Shown here piece by piece: positions 5,869 to 8,057 of a DNA stretch of 8,057 nucleotides. The position numbers were made by a program, and so were the translations under genes. Origin of the DNA: an uncultured Coriobacteriaceae bacterium (lineage in GTDB: Bacteria; Actinomycetota; Coriobacteriia; Coriobacteriales; UMGS124); assembly GCA_902783515.1 (NCBI GenBank), contig CACZRK010000035.1, positions 1 to 8,057 on the forward strand. Reading direction: 5' to 3'. Numbering within the stretch: the first letter of the stretch is position 1; each line of letters opens with the position of its first letter. Below the pieces are notes generated by a model, which searched no databases, was not told the origin of the DNA, and saw only the letters and a program-made list of their open reading frames with translations.

Positions 5869-7989
5869 TCACAGCGTCATGGAAACAGGAACGGACACTG
5901 GCGGGACCAAGAGATCGACCTCCTCCCCCGCATCAGGCGCGAGCAGCCCCGACGGATCGGTCACGCGCAGGCACAGCCACCGGCCGCTGCCCTTGAACGC
6001 GAGGTCAAGCCCCTCCGAAGTCGGCACGCAGGCAGCGGACGAGGGCGTTTCCTCGTCCCCGTCGTGCATGAGAACGGCGACGTTTCCCGCGACGCTCTCG
6101 AGAGCGTAGGCGTCGGCTCCGCCGCCGGAGCCGTCCGTCCCGGCCATGGCGTTCGAGATCGCCTGTTCCGCCGCGTCGGCGAACGACTGCTCGTCAAGCC
6201 CGACGACCGCCCACGGGCCGACCTCCTGCCCGGTCCGGACGTCAAACGTCCTGCTCAGATACCAGTCGGACATGGTAGAGCGCGTGCCGCCGCCCGCGAA
6301 GCGGGAGCGGACGCGTCGTTCAAGCACCGATACGAAGCCGTTCTGGAAGAGCGCGACGTTCATCTCAATGAAACGAGCCTCCGCCGTGAGGTTGCCCTTT
6401 TCCGGTTGGACGCTCCAGTCATCGTGGTCCTGCAGGATCGCGGCGTTTATGGATGCCACGGCCGCGTCGTCGGCGTTCGGCGAGCTGATGACCGGATACG
6501 CGTCGTTTCCCTGGTCGTTCGTGATCGTCGTCCACGCATAGGTCGCGGACGTCCGCCCCGCGGCCTGCCCAAGCTGCTCCCATGGCAGCGCGGGCGGGTT
6601 GGAGATGGCGGCCTGCAGCGCCGCGTACTCGCCCGCATCGACGGGCGCCCCGTTCTTCAGGACAACGCCGTCTGCGGAAGCCTCCCCTCCGGAAGGACCT
6701 GACGAGTAGGTCGCGGGGATGATCCTGCCGCCCACGTGATCGTACGTGGTCGTTCCCTGCCAGCTGTCCTTCCAGAACAGGCAGCTGCCGCCGTCAGCGT
6801 CGATCACGCCCCACGGGGCGTCACCAGACGAGTTGACGACAGACCCGTTCGTAAGGTCTTCCGCGACACCCTCGCTCACGCAATAGATGCCGGCGATCCT
6901 TGGCGAGCCGTCCCGGGGGCCCACTCCGATAACGAGCGCGTCCTCGGCGTCCGCGCCCATCGGCACCACGACGCCCCAGGCGACCCAGCTCGCCGCGTCC
7001 TCCCAGCCCGGCCGAGGCCTGTCCTGTCCCGTCACAAGGAGGTTCATCTCGGCCAGGGGAAGGCAGGCGATGCTCGACTCGTCCGGCACCGTCTGCCAGC
7101 CGGACTCGGAGGCGGCGGCCCATTCGTCCCGAATCCCCTGCAGCGGGTCGCCGCTGCCGCTGGCGTCGCTGAGAATCGCACGGGTGTGCTGTGCCATCAG
7201 AGGCGCAAGCGGGTTGCGCAAACCGGGTGCCGCGCTTCTGCCGAGCGCCCAGTCAGCCTGGTCGCAGCAGATCTGCCCCTCGACGGCACGATATGTCTCG
7301 GCGTCAACCTCGATGCCGTCTATTGCATACGTCACCAATCCCTGTGCCTGGGGGTCGCGGGAGGACGCCAGCTCGTGGACGATCCCGCACGTGCCGTTCG
7401 CGAACGCATAGAAGACCCTATCCCCGCCGAATTCCGCCTCGATGCCAGAGACGAGGTACGTCGTCCCGTCCGAGCCGGCGGCAAGCGAGAGGACCAGCCA
7501 GCCGCCGTTCGTCACGTTCGTTGTGCCGCCTGACCAAGACAGCACCGCTTGATTTGAGACGCTATCGTAATCCCATACTTCTGTTATATATTCTGATGCG
7601 GCAGATACCAATGAATCATAGTCATTTGTTATCTGTGACGCGTCCATGGTTCCAGGCCAATACGTGACGATCAGCTGCAGCGAGGCGGAGCCGCCCATGG
7701 GCGCGAGCGCCGCAAAGGAGAGCCCCGTCGCCACCATGAAGCCGTCGCGCGTCTGCGCCCATGAAGGCTCTCCGTACTGTGAGACGGCATTCTCAAGCAC
7801 CCGCCGATAGGCATCCCGCCAGGATGGCTGACCGTCATCGCTGGCCACTGAGATGCCTGACGCTGAGGCCGATGCCCCCGCCTGCTCCTCCGCGAATGAT
7901 CGTGAGCCGATTCCGCCGAGGCCAGACGCAACCCCCGCGAGCGCGGAAAGTTTCACAAACGTGCGTCTAGAGAGAGTATTGTGTCGCAT
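5869..7989 (-). CDS. Tat-exported protein with RsiV/PdaC-like C-terminal domain
   Basis: Predicted 706-aa exported protein. The N-terminus is a twin-arginine signal, SRRTFVK at 7-13, then a hydrophobic stretch and a likely cut after SFA near residue 33, so it should cross the membrane folded. The N-terminal two thirds match no family I know. They contain two related segments: DGTTYLVSGI (174-183) then IDGIEVDAETYRA (223-235), and DGSPRIAGI (360-368) then KNGAPVDAGEYAA (445-457), suggesting an internal duplication. From about 482 the protein resembles DUF4163/DUF3298 proteins (RsiV, PdaC): AYPVISSP, then NGFVSVLERRV, FDVRTGQEVGP (582-592) and a final EGLDLAF segment. RsiV binds lysozyme through this fold, but the RsiV anti-sigma domain and membrane helix are absent, as is the PdaC deacetylase domain. 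It has eight cysteines. The start is ATG 7989, chosen for the ribosome site; GTG 7998 and ATG 7995 are in frame. First gene of a likely pair with the PPC-repeat gene. Function unknown. Confidence 0.82.
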   Translation of the reverse strand: MRHNTLSRRTFVKLSALAGVASGLGGIGSRSFAEEQAGASASASGISVASDDGQPSWRDAYRRVLENAVSQYGEPSWAQTRDGFMVATGLSFAALAPMGGSASLQLIVTYWPGTMDASQITNDYDSLVSAASEYITEVWDYDSVSNQAVLSWSGGTTNVTNGGWLVLSLAAGSDGTTYLVSGIEAEFGGDRVFYAFANGTCGIVHELASSRDPQAQGLVTYAIDGIEVDAETYRAVEGQICCDQADWALGRSAAPGLRNPLAPLMAQHTRAILSDASGSGDPLQGIRDEWAAASESGWQTVPDESSIACLPLAEMNLLVTGQDRPRPGWEDAASWVAWGVVVPMGADAEDALVIGVGPRDGSPRIAGIYCVSEGVAEDLTNGSVVNSSGDAPWGVIDADGGSCLFWKDSWQGTTTYDHVGGRIIPATYSSGPSGGEASADGVVLKNGAPVDAGEYAALQAAISNPPALPWEQLGQAAGRTSATYAWTTITNDQGNDAYPVISSPNADDAAVASINAAILQDHDDWSVQPEKGNLTAEARFIEMNVALFQNGFVSVLERRVRSRFAGGGTRSTMSDWYLSRTFDVRTGQEVGPWAVVGLDEQSFADAAEQAISNAMAGTDGSGGGADAYALESVAGNVAVLMHDGDEETPSSAACVPTSEGLDLAFKGSGRWLCLRVTDPSGLLAPDAGEEVDLLVPPVSVPVSMTL
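7561..7630. other. AT-rich island inside the Tat-protein gene
   Basis: By count, 25 of 70 bases are G or C (about 36%), against a clearly GC-rich gene. It encodes residues 120-143 (around TNDYDSLVSAASEYITEVWD), with Asp, Tyr and Ser codons ending in T or A. The frame is intact. It is weaker than the two islands in the neighbouring gene. Confidence 0.6.
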
Positions 7990-7993
7990 CGCC

Positions 7994-8001
7994 ATCACCT
8001 C
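7994..8001 (-). promoter_or_regulatory. Ribosome binding site fixing the Tat-protein start
   Basis: On the - strand GAGGTGAT matches eight consecutive bases of the 16S anti-Shine-Dalgarno complement, and its GAGG core lies 8 nt before ATG 7989. The in-frame GTG (7998) and ATG (7995) fall inside this site, so they are unlikely starts. The chosen start puts the twin arginines at residues 8-9, the usual distance from the N-terminus. Confidence 0.75.
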
Positions 8002-8053
8002 AATGCATCGTATTCATCATTCAATGCATCTAACGTGATTATTCAAGCTCATC
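8000..8053. repeat. Helically phased direct repeats upstream of the secreted pair
   Basis: TCAATGCATC occurs at 8000-8009 and identically at 8021-8030, exactly 21 bp apart, or two turns of the helix. A degenerate third copy, TCAAGCTCATC, begins at 8043, 22 bp further on. Each full copy contains the palindrome ATGCAT. The first copy touches the ribosome binding site of the Tat-protein gene. Such spacing suits a regulator binding one face of DNA. Alternatively, the two ATGCAT cores could pair in the mRNA leader to form a hairpin beside the ribosome site. No clear -35/-10 pair is visible before the window ends. Confidence 0.6.
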
Positions 8054-8057
8054 GTTA

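Noticed and set aside
5686..6702. Long open frame on the + strand (338 codons) opposite the two secreted-protein genes
   Set aside because: It spans the 5' end of one gene and the 3' end of the other, is rich in Arg/Pro, and has no recognisable domain. The - strand genes have signal peptides and ribosome sites.
6736..7533. Open frame of 265 codons on the + strand
   Set aside because: Same composition artefact, fully opposite the Tat-protein gene.
8000..8053. Repeats as the start of a CRISPR array
   Set aside because: The units are only 10 bp with 11-12 bp gaps, far below CRISPR repeat and spacer sizes, and the third copy is degenerate.

Overview
The window reads as chromosomal DNA of a GC-rich Gram-positive bacterium. 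I favour an actinomycete of the class Coriobacteriia (Olsenella/Collinsella/Eggerthella relatives). The reasons are the strong G/C bias at third codon positions, clear Shine-Dalgarno sites, a tRNA gene that encodes its own CCA, and large Tat- and Sec-exported proteins of unknown function. The assignment is inference; there is no marker gene here.

Left half (about 100-3452, + strand): a tightly packed three-gene ABC-2 exporter operon. It holds one ATPase (316 aa, all catalytic motifs present) followed by two different permeases of exactly 399 aa each. Gene 1 and gene 2 are 8 nt apart, and genes 2 and 3 overlap by 14 nt. Each permease has one N-terminal membrane helix, a large extracytoplasmic domain and five C-terminal helices. 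The predicted complex is a heterodimeric permease driven by two copies of the ATPase. The substrate cannot be read from the sequence.

Middle (3453-3998): a 13-bp perfect hairpin that can end transcription from both sides, a tRNA-Thr(CGT) gene on the - strand with a plausible promoter, and a second hairpin just after the stop of the next - strand gene. No protein gene is supported here.

Right half (3999-7989, - strand): two genes for exported proteins, probably co-transcribed, 61 nt apart. The first carries a twin-arginine signal and ends in a domain resembling the DUF4163/DUF3298 (RsiV/PdaC) family, but has no anti-sigma or membrane part. The second carries a Sec signal and consists of a low-complexity linker plus four tandem PPC-like beta-sandwich modules. 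Neither has a visible wall or membrane anchor. Upstream of the pair are two identical 10-bp repeats 21 bp apart, plus a degenerate third copy about 22 bp further on.

The parts most worth a second look are this two-protein secreted pair, the sharply AT-rich islands inside both genes, and the helically phased repeats in front of them. The window ends 68 nt upstream of the pair's first start codon, so any upstream partner or regulator is not visible.
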